DNA from: Flavobacteriales bacterium
Lineage (GTDB): Bacteria > Bacteroidota > Bacteroidia > Flavobacteriales_F > PHOS-HE28
Direction: 5' to 3'
Length of the DNA: 64,000 nucleotides
Assembly: GCA_016710965.1 (NCBI GenBank)
Contig: JADJTW010000002.1
Location: forward strand, 1 to 64,000
The notes below the pieces were generated by a model. The model was not told where the DNA came from, ran no database searches, and saw only the letters and a list, made by a program, of their open reading frames with translations. Both the position numbers and the translations under genes were made by a program. Shown piece after piece: positions 1 through 9,635 of this stretch (its first letter is position 1; each line of letters begins with the position of its first letter).

Positions 1-1
1 G

Positions 2-862
2 GTCGGCGCATGTCCGGTGTGCGAGGGCTATGGAAGCATCATCGGCATCGATGACCTCGTGGTCCCTGACAAGAGCTTGAGCGTGTTCGACGACTGTGTG
101 GCACCCTGGCGAGGCGAGAAGCTCAGCGAATGGAAGGACCACTTCATCCGAGACAGCCATAGCCACGATTTCCCGATCCACCGCCCCTATCGCGAACTGA
201 GCGGGGCGCAAAGGGACCTCCTTTGGAAGGGCGCGAAAGGCGTGCAAGGCATCGATCGCTTCTTCAAGTATGTCGAGGAGAAGAGCTACAAGATCCAATA
301 CCGCGTGCTGGCCAGCCGATACCGGGGTAAAACCACTTGCAACGAATGCGATGGCACCCGCTTGCGCAAAGAGGCCCGCTACGTGAAGGTGGGCGGACAT
401 GACGTCACCCAGCTCGTGCGCATGCCCGTCGCCGATTGCCACCGCTTCTTCCAGGAACTGGTGCTGGATGAAGAGCAGCAGCGCATCGCTTCGAGGTTGC
501 TCAAGGAGATCGGCAATCGCCTGCAATACCTGGTGGACGTTGGCGTGGGATACCTCACGCTCGACCGCCGCAGCAATACGTTGAGCGGCGGCGAAACGCA
601 GCGGATCGACCTCGCCACTTCATTGGGCAGCAGCCTCGTGGGCAGCATGTACATACTGGACGAGCCCAGCATCGGCCTGCACTCGCGCGATACGCAGCGC
701 CTGATCGGCGTACTGAAGAGGCTGCGCGACCTCGGAAACACCGTAATCGTTGTGGAGCACGACGAAGAGGTGATGCGCGCGGCGGACCACATCATCGACA
801 TGGGACCGTTGGCCGGCAGCCATGGCGGTGAAGTGGTGTACAGCGGCCCCATGATGGATTGA
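2..862 (+). CDS. uvrA: UvrA excinuclease subunit A, first half (5' end outside window; reading frame ends early)
   Basis: Damage-recognition ATPase of UvrABC nucleotide excision repair, cytoplasmic. The reading frame is open from base 2, so the gene starts upstream of the window. Visible are the first zinc-finger halves (CPVCEGYG and CNECDGTRL), the ABC signature LSGGETQRI, the Walker B/D-loop MYILDEPSIGLHSRD and the H-loop IVVEHDEE. This is the C-terminal part of the first ATPase module. The frame stops at TGA 860-862 just after HGGEVVYSGPMMD, where normal UvrA continues into a linker leading to SLTGRYLSG. The next frame resumes exactly there, so this is most likely one gene broken by a one-base deletion in the TT at 859-860. 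A genuine two-polypeptide UvrA is possible because stop and start overlap as TGATG. Confidence 0.93.
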   Translation, partial: VGACPVCEGYGSIIGIDDLVVPDKSLSVFDDCVAPWRGEKLSEWKDHFIRDSHSHDFPIHRPYRELSGAQRDLLWKGAKGVQGIDRFFKYVEEKSYKIQYRVLASRYRGKTTCNECDGTRLRKEARYVKVGGHDVTQLVRMPVADCHRFFQELVLDEEQQRIASRLLKEIGNRLQYLVDVGVGYLTLDRRSNTLSGGETQRIDLATSLGSSLVGSMYILDEPSIGLHSRDTQRLIGVLKRLRDLGNTVIVVEHDEEVMRAADHIIDMGPLAGSHGGEVVYSGPMMD

Positions 863-1968
863 TGTCCAGTGACGGTCTCACCGCCCGCTATCTCACGGGG
901 CGCGAATCGATCGAGGCTCCCGAGCGACGCCGTGCCGTTCGCGACCGGCTGGTCCTGCGCGGCGCACGTGAGCACAACCTCAAGGACATCGACGTGAGCT
1001 TCCCGTTGCACATGCTCACCGTTGTGAGCGGGGTGAGCGGCAGCGGCAAGACCACGCTCGTCAAACGCATCCTCTACCCGGCGCTCAAGCGCCAGCTCGA
1101 AGGATTCAGTGAACGCCCTGGCGAGCACCTCGCGCTCGAAGGCGACCTCGCACGCATCGAGGCTGTGGAACTGGTGGACCAGGATCCCATCGGCCGCAGT
1201 TCGCGAAGCAACCCGGTGACCTATGTCAAGGCTTGGGACGAGGTACGCCAGCTCTTCACCGAACAGGATGTGGCCAAAGTGCGCGGCTACAAGCCCAGCT
1301 TCTTCAGCTTCAACGTCGATGGCGGCCGTTGCGACGTGTGCCAGGGTGAAGGCGAAGTGCGCATCGAGATGCAATTCATGGCCGATATCAGCCTCACGTG
1401 CGACGCCTGCAAGGGCAAGCGGTTCAAGGAGGAGATCCTCGATGTGAAATTCCATGGCCATGATGTGGCCGAGGTGCTGGACATGACCGTCGATGATGCG
1501 CTGCTCTTCTTCCAGCTGCACACCGGCACAGCCGCCTGCGCACGGATCGTTTCCAAATTACTGCCGCTGCAACAGACCGGCATGGGCTACGTGAAACTGG
1601 GGCAGAGCAGCAGTACGCTCAGCGGCGGTGAGGCGCAACGGATCAAGCTCGCCAGCTTCCTCACCAAAGGACAGGACGAGCGGCCCACGCTCTTCATCTT
1701 CGACGAGCCCACAACAGGGCTGCATTTCCACGACATCGCCAAACTGCTTCGCGCTCTGGACATGCTCATCGCCAACGGGCACAGCGTCATCTGCATCGAG
1801 CACAACACCGAGGTGATCAAGTGCGCCGATCATGTGATCGACCTCGGTCCCGAAGGAGGAGAGGGAGGCGGTCAGGTGGTCTTCACCGGAACGCCCGAGG
1901 ACCTTGTCGCGCAAAGCGATTCGCTCACCGGTGCGGCGCTGGCGCGCAACTGGACGCGCTCAGCGTAG
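862..1968 (+). CDS. uvrA: UvrA excinuclease subunit A, second half (separate frame)
   Basis: Second ATPase module of UvrA. It opens with a linker containing GLTARYLTG, the continuation missing from the preceding frame. Then come Walker A VSGVSGSGKTTLV (about residue 60), the second zinc finger CDVCQGEG/CDACKGKRF, signature LSGGEAQRIKLA, Walker B LFIFDEPTTGLHFHD and H-loop ICIEHNTEVI. ATG 862 overlaps the upstream TGA by one base; a TTG at 859 is also in frame. Adding one T near 859 would fuse both halves into a normal UvrA with no other change. Its last 9 bases overlap the 3' end of the convergent gene on the minus strand. Confidence 0.92.
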   Translation: MSSDGLTARYLTGRESIEAPERRRAVRDRLVLRGAREHNLKDIDVSFPLHMLTVVSGVSGSGKTTLVKRILYPALKRQLEGFSERPGEHLALEGDLARIEAVELVDQDPIGRSSRSNPVTYVKAWDEVRQLFTEQDVAKVRGYKPSFFSFNVDGGRCDVCQGEGEVRIEMQFMADISLTCDACKGKRFKEEILDVKFHGHDVAEVLDMTVDDALLFFQLHTGTAACARIVSKLLPLQQTGMGYVKLGQSSSTLSGGEAQRIKLASFLTKGQDERPTLFIFDEPTTGLHFHDIAKLLRALDMLIANGHSVICIEHNTEVIKCADHVIDLGPEGGEGGGQVVFTGTPEDLVAQSDSLTGAALARNWTRSA

Positions 1969-4900
1969 CAGGGTCACGTGGCCGGTCTTCGTGATCGGCG
2001 CCTGTCCGCTGCAATAGGCCTTGTAGGTGACGATGACGAAGTAGGTGCCGTCCGGCACGGCGTCGCTGCCATTGTCCAGCTTGCCGTTCCATCCTACTTC
2101 ATTATTGGTACTGCTGAAGACCTTCATGCCCCAGCGGTTGTATATGTCCATCTTGAATTCCGCTGCATCGATATTGGCGATGCGGAACTTCTCGTTGTAC
2201 AGGTCGCCGTTCGGCGTGAATACGTTGGGCACGATGGGCTCGCCCGTGACCGTCGTGTTCACCTCCACCAGCACCGTGTCCGTGATGGAACAGCCGAACT
2301 GGTCGATGGCCGTATACCAATAGATGCCCTCCGCATCGGCCAGCAAGCTGCTCTCCCCGCTCCCATCGCTCCAGAGCACCTGGTCTGAGGTGAAAGGCAA
2401 TTGGAACAACTGCGTCTGGCCGGGACACAGTTCCACATCGAGCAGCGGAGGGTACGTCGTCTCGGCCAGCACGGTGACCGTATCACTGCCCACGCAGAAT
2501 CCATCGGCCACCTCCACCCAGACATCGCCTGGCACGCTGACGGTGATGATCTGCTGCTGCTCGCCCGTGCTCCAGGAATAGCTGTCATAGCCGCCGCCTG
2601 CGTTGATGTTCACCGATCCTCCATCGCATAGCACCAATGGCGATGTCAGCTCGATGGTGATCCCGGGGATTTCCACCGGCACATCAACGCTCAGGAATGC
2701 GGTATCGGTACAGACCGGATCGATCAGCGCCAGGGTGATCGTGTAAACCCCGGGTGTTGCGTAGGCATGCACCGGATTCGTTTGGGTGCTTGTGGTGCCA
2801 TCGCCGAAATCCCAGTAATAGGTGGTGCTGCCGGTGCTCGTGTTCGCCAGTTGCACCGAGAAGGCATCGCAGGAACCACTGGGTACCGCGTCGAACGCGG
2901 GTTGCAAGTCTGCGGGAGCCAACACGGTCACCTCGAGATAGGCGGTGTCGATGGCCTCGCAAAGCCCTTGGATGTCGGCGATCCCGATCAGCATCACGTT
3001 GTAGATGCCGGGCTGAGCGTAAAGATGCGCCAGCGTTGTTTCCGTGCTCAAGGTTCCATCGCCAAGGTCCCATGACCATTGGGTGGCTGTGCCCACCGCA
3101 CTGAATACGATGGGCTCCGTGATGCACGCTCCCGTGGCGGTGATGCTCGCATCGATGTTGACTTGGACGCTCTGCTCGAAATCGATCTTGAAGACGCCCA
3201 GGTTGCAAGCGTTGACCCCTGCGTTGTTGGTATTGCTCCACGCACCCGGCGTCGTTGGGAAATCGCTGTTGTTCCAGCATCCGGCGCACACTGCCTGGTA
3301 AACAACCCCTTGCTTGTCGAATCGGCTCGTGCCTCCATCAACATGCTCTGGACTGATGCTGCCGCCATAGAACGTGGCGTAGGCGAGCGAGGCGGCATCG
3401 GCATTGAGCACCATCAGGTAGAAATCACTTCCGTCCGTGGCGGACTGGATGGCGTCCGGCGTTGTGGGCAGGCCCACCGTGGTGCTGAAGATGGCTTGGT
3501 CGAACTGGTTCACCGTGCCGCCCCAGCCACTGAAATAGATCTGGCCGCAATCGCTCACGAGGAATGCCGAAGGCGCAATGTCCTCGGTGCCATTGGTGCC
3601 GACACGGGTGCTCCAGATGGAACTCGAGAGATCGTGATCGAGCTTGTGGATGAACTGCGACCCGTTGGGGTTGGCGTACACCCCCGTGGACACCGGATAG
3701 CTTCCGTGCGATTGGCCCACGACATAGATGAAGCCCGCCAGGTCGATCTGCACGAAGTAGGTCTGGTCATACGCCGAAGTTCCCAGGTAGGTGGCTGCAG
3801 TGAGCGAGCTGCCATCGGCTTCGTACCGCGCGATGTAGCCATCCACCGCGCCTGACCAGCTTCCCTGGTATGGCGTGCCAGCCATGGGCAGATTGCTGCT
3901 CATAGTGCCACCGGTGATGTAGATCCGTCCATCGCTGGCCTGCTGCACACCGAAGGCGGAATCGTCGGAAGAGCCGCCATGATAGGTTCCCCAAACCAAG
4001 GTGGAAAGCGTAGGATCCATCAAGCACACGTAACCGTCCTGCCCGCCACCGAGCGTAGGCTGTGTCGCGTTGGGCGATACCGGCATGTCCGGGCTGATGG
4101 TGCTGGTGACCACGATGGGTCGCTCCTGCTGGTCCAGGACGATCTCGCCCCTGAACGGATCGCCATAGTTGTAGTCAAGAGAAACCGAATTGTTCAACCC
4201 ATCGGCCTGCGATCCGCCGAGGTACGTGCTGCCCAACAGTTGTGTCGCGTCAGCGCTCAGATGGACGATCACCGCATCGGCGCCATTGAAGTGCGAGTAT
4301 CCTTCGTTGATGATGAAGGTCACTGCTGGTCCGGCACCGAAGGAGCTATCGAAGCAGCCCGCCGTGGTGGGGAAATCAGACGAACCGGTGACGCCGAACA
4401 CGTACAGTTCATCGTTCTCGTTCACCACCATGCTGTGCGGCGACTCGTTGCCGAACGTGCCCCCGATGTAGGTGCTCCAGATCAACGAGGCGCCATCGGG
4501 TGCGAACTTGCTGATGGCCATGTCGATCACATCGCCAGCATAATTCGGTTGGAGAACCCCGAGCGTGACCGGCCAGCCCACACCGAACGCAATGGCGCCA
4601 CCGTACAGCGAACCATCATTGTCGTAGGTAGCAGTGAATCCGAAGTTGTTCGCCACACTGCCGATGTAACTGCCGAAGATCACCGTGGGGTCGATGACGA
4701 GCGGGTACCGCTTGTCGTAGCCGTCCGGGAAACGATAGCCTATCTCATCACCCCCCTGCTCGTACTCGCACTTCACCAACCGTCGCTCTCCGCCCACGAT
4801 GTTCCAGGCCACAGGTCGCTGTTCGATCACCTGGCCTGCTGTGGTGCCGATGTACACCATCCCGTCGCGCACCTGCACGGCATCCTGGCCGTTGAATCGG

Positions 4901-5403
4901 AGCCGGATCACGGACGCATCGGCCCCTGCGCGAAGGAGCCAGTCGTACTTCAGTCCGGTAGCACCGTCCACGTGCAGGTCGATGCCCGGGTACACATCAT
5001 GCAGGTCCGCACCGCCATAGACACCGACACCGCCCGCCCACTTCTGCGGATCGTTGCCAAGAAAGTAATTGGCATAGTGCGTTCGGCGGTCCGTTCCCGA
5101 ATGGTCCTTCGCATGCCCACCGATGAAACTGACGCGGTATGCATGCATGCGAAGCGGCTCGTAAACTGCGTTCGGCGGCGAGGCATGGGGCTTTCCACCG
5201 GAGCGGATAACGTGCGTGAAGGCGTCTGCTTCAACGAACACCGCTCCGCCGGGCGTCATGGCGCGGTAAAGCACCTGCTGCGGCCATTGGCCCTTGTTCT
5301 CGTGGAAATCCAGGCCGCTCGATCCGTTGTGGTCATGCGGGTGGTCGTGGGCTCCTACTACCAGTGAGGAGACAAGGCAAGCGGTGGTGAGCAGATGGCG
5401 CAT
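1960..5403 (-). CDS. T9SS-secreted SBBP/PKD-domain surface protein, paralogue 1
   Basis: Secreted 1147-residue multidomain protein. A signal peptide (about 1-18) is followed by a His-rich start (HDHPHDH). Then come an N-terminal region with the FHENKGQWP motif typical of DUF7948, SBBP-type beta-propeller repeats (recurring STYIGG, DFPTT and YxGG motifs, about 245-720), and two PKD domains marked by WDLGDGT and WDFGDGT. An Ig-like stretch (LVLCDGGSVN) and a CHU_C gliding-motility/T9SS domain (VPNVFTPNGD, IYNRWGMKVF) finish it. CHU_C domains route proteins through the Type IX system to the surface; the ligand is unknown. It is the first of three tandem minus-strand paralogues and overlaps the uvrA 3' end by 9 bases. 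Start ATG 5403 precedes the signal peptide directly. Confidence 0.88.
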   Translation of the reverse strand: MRHLLTTACLVSSLVVGAHDHPHDHNGSSGLDFHENKGQWPQQVLYRAMTPGGAVFVEADAFTHVIRSGGKPHASPPNAVYEPLRMHAYRVSFIGGHAKDHSGTDRRTHYANYFLGNDPQKWAGGVGVYGGADLHDVYPGIDLHVDGATGLKYDWLLRAGADASVIRLRFNGQDAVQVRDGMVYIGTTAGQVIEQRPVAWNIVGGERRLVKCEYEQGGDEIGYRFPDGYDKRYPLVIDPTVIFGSYIGSVANNFGFTATYDNDGSLYGGAIAFGVGWPVTLGVLQPNYAGDVIDMAISKFAPDGASLIWSTYIGGTFGNESPHSMVVNENDELYVFGVTGSSDFPTTAGCFDSSFGAGPAVTFIINEGYSHFNGADAVIVHLSADATQLLGSTYLGGSQADGLNNSVSLDYNYGDPFRGEIVLDQQERPIVVTSTISPDMPVSPNATQPTLGGGQDGYVCLMDPTLSTLVWGTYHGGSSDDSAFGVQQASDGRIYITGGTMSSNLPMAGTPYQGSWSGAVDGYIARYEADGSSLTAATYLGTSAYDQTYFVQIDLAGFIYVVGQSHGSYPVSTGVYANPNGSQFIHKLDHDLSSSIWSTRVGTNGTEDIAPSAFLVSDCGQIYFSGWGGTVNQFDQAIFSTTVGLPTTPDAIQSATDGSDFYLMVLNADAASLAYATFYGGSISPEHVDGGTSRFDKQGVVYQAVCAGCWNNSDFPTTPGAWSNTNNAGVNACNLGVFKIDFEQSVQVNIDASITATGACITEPIVFSAVGTATQWSWDLGDGTLSTETTLAHLYAQPGIYNVMLIGIADIQGLCEAIDTAYLEVTVLAPADLQPAFDAVPSGSCDAFSVQLANTSTGSTTYYWDFGDGTTSTQTNPVHAYATPGVYTITLALIDPVCTDTAFLSVDVPVEIPGITIELTSPLVLCDGGSVNINAGGGYDSYSWSTGEQQQIITVSVPGDVWVEVADGFCVGSDTVTVLAETTYPPLLDVELCPGQTQLFQLPFTSDQVLWSDGSGESSLLADAEGIYWYTAIDQFGCSITDTVLVEVNTTVTGEPIVPNVFTPNGDLYNEKFRIANIDAAEFKMDIYNRWGMKVFSSTNNEVGWNGKLDNGSDAVPDGTYFVIVTYKAYCSGQAPITKTGHVTLLR

Positions 5404-5477
5404 CGTGGGGTCTTATGGAGGGAATGCGATCAATCCCCGCCGAAGATCGGCACGGAATGGTCATCCGAGTTCGTCAC

Positions 5478-8400
5478 CTATCTCACCACGGTCACATGGC
5501 CGATCATCTCTCGTTCCTCGGGATCGCATACGCCCACGTATTTCAGCAGGTACACGTAGACGCCATCCTGCACCACGCCACCGCCGTACTTGCCATCCCA
5601 TGGCTCGGTGAGCCTGGTGCTCTCCCACAGGCGCTCGCCCCAGCGGTTGAAGACGGTCATGCTCATGGCTTTCTCACCGAATCCGCTGATGAGGAAGGTA
5701 TCGTTCACCCCATCGCCATCGGGGGTGAAGGCATTCGGAGCATAGAGCTGCGGTATGGAGTCAAGGCCGATCACCTTCAGGCTGTCGGTATGCGGGCAGC
5801 CATAGAGATCGATGAGGTCGTACACGTAGATGCCGGGACCGACGACGCGCTCATGGCGCGTGGTAGCACCCGTGGCCCAATGGTAGCTCAGGCCTTGTAT
5901 GGGGATCATCAGTTCCACGGAAGCCTTCGGGCATGCTTCAAGCGAATCGTACAGCGCATGCACGGGCCCATCGATGACGTCCACCGAGGCGGTACCATCG
6001 CAAAGGCTGTCGCTGACCGTAACGGTGTACGTGCCCGGCTCGTCCACGATGATGCTGGGATCGGTGCTGCCGGTGCTCCAGAGGTAGTCGAAGCCCGGAT
6101 CGGTGAAGACGCTCAGCACTGCAACACTGCCGGGGCAGATGACCGTGTCACCGGCATATAAGATGGGCAACTGATCGATCATCTCCACCGGAAGGCTCAT
6201 CGCATCATCCTGCCCGCAACCGAGATCGGTCACGGTAAGCGTGATGGTGTACTGTCCCGGCTGCGTGTAGGTGTGCTGCGCATCCAGGGTTGTCAGCACC
6301 GTGCCATCGCCCATGTTCCAACTGTAGCTCACGCTGTCGCCTGTGCTCAGGTTCAAGCCCTCCACGTCCAACTGCGTACACTGGTTCACCTGCGTCACGC
6401 TGAAGGCCGCCACCACCGGCACCAACGGATCGATGGTCACATCGATGGATGCGGTCTGCGGGGGGGAGCACCCCAGTGCATCGCTCACCGTGAGCGTGAT
6501 GGTGTAGGTGCCAGCGCCACTGAAGACGTGGGTGACGTTGGTATCGGTGTATTGCGTTCCGTCGCTCAGTTGCCAGTCGAAGAGCAGGTTCGTTCCTGTG
6601 CTCTGGTTGTCGGTGCTGAGCAGCATATTGTCGCAGTCGAATAGCTGGCCGGCCGTGAATGCCACGGCCACGGGCAGGCTCGGCAGCACCGTCACATCCA
6701 GCGTGACGGTATCGGCCAGGTTGCAACTGCCTGCATCGTTGGCGATGAGCGTGATGGTGTACGTGCCGACGCCGCTGTAAGTGTGGTTCACGTTTGTGCT
6801 TGCGTACTGGACGCCATCGCCCATGTCCCACAGGTAGGTAGGCGTCACGCCAGTGGTGTTGTTCTGCGATACCACCGTCAACTGATCGCAGCCCGGCGTC
6901 TCGGTCACATCGAAAAGCGCATCAACCTGCAACGGTGGAGCCATGACCACAGTTTGCACCACGGTATCGGGCTGGCTGCAGCCGGTCGGATCGTATGCGA
7001 TCAACTGTATGTCGTAGGGACCTGGCACGGAATAATTGTGCGTCACGTTCGTGTCGGTGTAGAAGGTGCCATCGCCCATGTCCCAGTCGAATGCAAGCGG
7101 CGTTCCCGTGGAAGTATTGGTAACGACAACCTGCAGCAAGGTGCAGTCGGGATCCTGGGCAAGCGTGAAGCCTGCGGTGAGCGGCTGCGCCTGACCGATG
7201 GTGATCGGCAGGTAGGTCGTATCGGCAAGGTTGCAACTGAGCGAATCCATGGCGATCATCATCACCGTGAAGGCACCTGGCGTGGTGTAGGTGTGGCTGG
7301 GCTCGAAGGCCATCACCGGAGGAGTTCCATCGCCGAAGTCCCAGAGCCAGTCGGTGCCGGTGCTGGTGTTGCTGAAGTCGATCTGCACCGGAGCGCATCC
7401 GCTATTGAGCGTGCTGGCCCCGGCTGCGTTCACGCCAGCCACTTGGAAATCGATCTTGAACACACCGAGGTCCCAACCCACGTTGTTCACCGGCGCGTAG
7501 GCACCGGCTGTGGTGGGCATGCTCTGGCCACCGCTGCAAACGCCCTGGTAGATGATCCCGTCCTTGTCGAAGCGCGAGGTGCCGCCATCAACGTGGCTGC
7601 CGCCGTAATAGGTCCCGAAGAGGATGCCCGCCATGTCCACATCGTAGGCGGCCAGGTAGAACTGCGAGAAGCTGGCCTGGTACAGCGCGTCGGGCGTGGT
7701 CTCCCACGTGCCGCTCGGGTTGTAGCCACTGATGTAGATATGCTCGCACACGTCGACGAGGAAGGCTACTGGGGCTAGCTGGAAGCCGAAGCCGCCTGTG
7801 CTGCCCACTTTGGTGGTGAATACCGGAGTGGTAAGCGTGGGTTCGAAGGCCGTCAGGAAAATGCCGCCTGACGCGCTCCCGTATATGCCGGCAGGACTGA
7901 TGGGAATAGCCCCATCGCTTTGCCCATAGAGGTACACGTCGTTGTCGTTGTCCAAGTCGATGAAGTAGGCCATGTCGTCGCCCGAGGTGCCGAAGAAGGT
8001 GCTGTTGATCAAGGCGCTGCCGTTGCCGCTGAGCTTGACCACGTAGCCATCCTTGGCGCCGCCTTGGAAAGCTCCTTGATAGCCGCCAGCCACCATGGGG
8101 AAGTTGGGGCTGGCCGTGCCACCGCACACGTAGATGTCACCTGCCGGATCGAATCGGAGGCCGAGGCCATTGTCGATCTGCGCCCCGCCGAGGAAGGTGC
8201 TCATCAGCAGTGCGGAGCAGGTCGGGTTCACCCCTACCACCACGGCATCCTGATTCCCGCCCAGCGCCGTTTGGTAAGCACCAGCAGTGGTCGGGAAATC
8301 CGGGCTTTGGCTGGCCGATGCGATATAGATGTTCTCGCTCGCATCGAGCATGATCTCGCCACGGTAGGTGTCGCCGTAGTTGTTGGTCATGCTCTGGCGA

Positions 8401-9599
8401 CCGTCCTGTTGGGATCCTCCCAGGTAGGTGCTGCCGATAAGTGCCGATGCGCTGTTGTTGAGGTGTACGATGACGATGTCGGCCTGGCCGTTGTGGCTGG
8501 CATCGTAGCAACCCGCGCTCGTCGGGAATCCCGTGCCCGTTGTGCTGCCCATGATGCACAGCTCATTATTGCTGTTCACGATCATGCTGTGCGGCTTCTC
8601 GTCGCTGCTGCCGCCGATATAGGTGGCCCAGATCAAGGTGGTGGCGTTGGGCGTGAACTTGTTCACCACGATATCGGTGATGCCCGAGCCCGGCACCGTT
8701 TGGAATGCACCTACCGTGGCAGGTAGGCCGACGCCGAAATTCTGCGCGCCGCCGTACATGTTCCCGAGCTCATCATAGGTGGCGCAGTGCCCGTAGTTGC
8801 TGGCGCCCACCTGGCCGCTGTATGTAGCACCCATCAACAAGGGATCGATCACGATGCCACGAGAGCGATCGGCACCCTGCGGGAAACGGAAGCCCACGCG
8901 GTCTCCTTCCAGCTTGAATGCGCACGCCAAGGGCCTGTGGTCATCGGCGTACCATGCCACGGGCTGTAATTCCGTGAGATCGCCCACGCTCGTGCGCAGC
9001 ACCAGATTTCCCTTCGCATCCACCACCAGTCCATCGAGACCATCGTAGCTGAACGCGATCAGGGAAGGGTCGGCACCTGGCGCCAGCACCAGATCGTACT
9101 TCACCTGTGCTTGCGCACTATGCCAGCGCAGGTCGATACCCGGCCAGAGATCGTGGTATTCCACGCCTTCGAACACGGGCACATGCGATGCCCACATGGC
9201 GGGATCGTTGCCTAGGAAATAGTTGTGGTACTCTGCTCGCCGTGCTTCGCCCTTGGTCACCGCATTCGCATCGGCACCTACGAAGTGCATCTTCCACGCG
9301 TGGCCGCGCAACGAGAAGGTGGCCTGTCGTTCAGGCTCCCATTGGATGTACTCATGTACGAGATCGGCCGCATCGTCCTGATAGCGCACCCACGTGATAC
9401 CATCGCTCTGCAGGAACATGGCGCTGGTGGGAAAGGCGGCCTTGAAGCGCACGCTCGCATCCCATTGGCCCTTGTTGGCCACGTACTGCACGCGAGCATC
9501 GCCATGCGACGGTACGCTGTGGTCATGCGCAGACGCTGGTGCCATGGGGATGCACGCCAGGAGGATAGCGCCAAGTTTCAGTGCGGAGGAAGCGTTCAT
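5478..9599 (-). CDS. T9SS-secreted SBBP/PKD-domain surface protein, paralogue 2 (five PKD domains)
   Basis: 1373-residue secreted protein. ATG 9599 is chosen because MNASSALKLGAILLAC starts a good signal peptide; a TTG eight codons earlier is less likely. The mature N-terminus is predicted at ASA|HDH. The architecture is a DUF7948-like region (YVANKGQW), SBBP propeller repeats, then five PKD domains (WDFGDGT, WDMGDGT, WDMGDGV, WQLSDGT, WNMGDGT). It ends in a CHU_C domain of a different subtype from its two neighbours (APNAFTPDGDGVND, VFNRWGERLW). The N-terminal 700 residues are very close to paralogue 3, but the C-terminal third is not. Probable surface adhesin or structural protein; no enzyme motif seen. 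Confidence 0.88.
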   Translation of the reverse strand: MNASSALKLGAILLACIPMAPASAHDHSVPSHGDARVQYVANKGQWDASVRFKAAFPTSAMFLQSDGITWVRYQDDAADLVHEYIQWEPERQATFSLRGHAWKMHFVGADANAVTKGEARRAEYHNYFLGNDPAMWASHVPVFEGVEYHDLWPGIDLRWHSAQAQVKYDLVLAPGADPSLIAFSYDGLDGLVVDAKGNLVLRTSVGDLTELQPVAWYADDHRPLACAFKLEGDRVGFRFPQGADRSRGIVIDPLLMGATYSGQVGASNYGHCATYDELGNMYGGAQNFGVGLPATVGAFQTVPGSGITDIVVNKFTPNATTLIWATYIGGSSDEKPHSMIVNSNNELCIMGSTTGTGFPTSAGCYDASHNGQADIVIVHLNNSASALIGSTYLGGSQQDGRQSMTNNYGDTYRGEIMLDASENIYIASASQSPDFPTTAGAYQTALGGNQDAVVVGVNPTCSALLMSTFLGGAQIDNGLGLRFDPAGDIYVCGGTASPNFPMVAGGYQGAFQGGAKDGYVVKLSGNGSALINSTFFGTSGDDMAYFIDLDNDNDVYLYGQSDGAIPISPAGIYGSASGGIFLTAFEPTLTTPVFTTKVGSTGGFGFQLAPVAFLVDVCEHIYISGYNPSGTWETTPDALYQASFSQFYLAAYDVDMAGILFGTYYGGSHVDGGTSRFDKDGIIYQGVCSGGQSMPTTAGAYAPVNNVGWDLGVFKIDFQVAGVNAAGASTLNSGCAPVQIDFSNTSTGTDWLWDFGDGTPPVMAFEPSHTYTTPGAFTVMMIAMDSLSCNLADTTYLPITIGQAQPLTAGFTLAQDPDCTLLQVVVTNTSTGTPLAFDWDMGDGTFYTDTNVTHNYSVPGPYDIQLIAYDPTGCSQPDTVVQTVVMAPPLQVDALFDVTETPGCDQLTVVSQNNTTGVTPTYLWDMGDGVQYASTNVNHTYSGVGTYTITLIANDAGSCNLADTVTLDVTVLPSLPVAVAFTAGQLFDCDNMLLSTDNQSTGTNLLFDWQLSDGTQYTDTNVTHVFSGAGTYTITLTVSDALGCSPPQTASIDVTIDPLVPVVAAFSVTQVNQCTQLDVEGLNLSTGDSVSYSWNMGDGTVLTTLDAQHTYTQPGQYTITLTVTDLGCGQDDAMSLPVEMIDQLPILYAGDTVICPGSVAVLSVFTDPGFDYLWSTGSTDPSIIVDEPGTYTVTVSDSLCDGTASVDVIDGPVHALYDSLEACPKASVELMIPIQGLSYHWATGATTRHERVVGPGIYVYDLIDLYGCPHTDSLKVIGLDSIPQLYAPNAFTPDGDGVNDTFLISGFGEKAMSMTVFNRWGERLWESTRLTEPWDGKYGGGVVQDGVYVYLLKYVGVCDPEEREMIGHVTVVR

Positions 9600-9635
9600 C
9601 GGTCGGTAATCGAGTTCGTTCAATTCAGCGGGCGA

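Noticed and set aside
379..1521. 380-codon open frame antisense to uvrA
   Set aside because: It covers the strongly conserved uvrA zinc-finger and ATPase codons. Its translation has no family features and the high GC content keeps antisense frames open.
3979..5367. 462-codon open frame antisense to T9SS paralogue 1
   Set aside because: Translation is Arg/Val/His-rich without motifs; the opposite strand encodes recognisable propeller repeats and a signal peptide.
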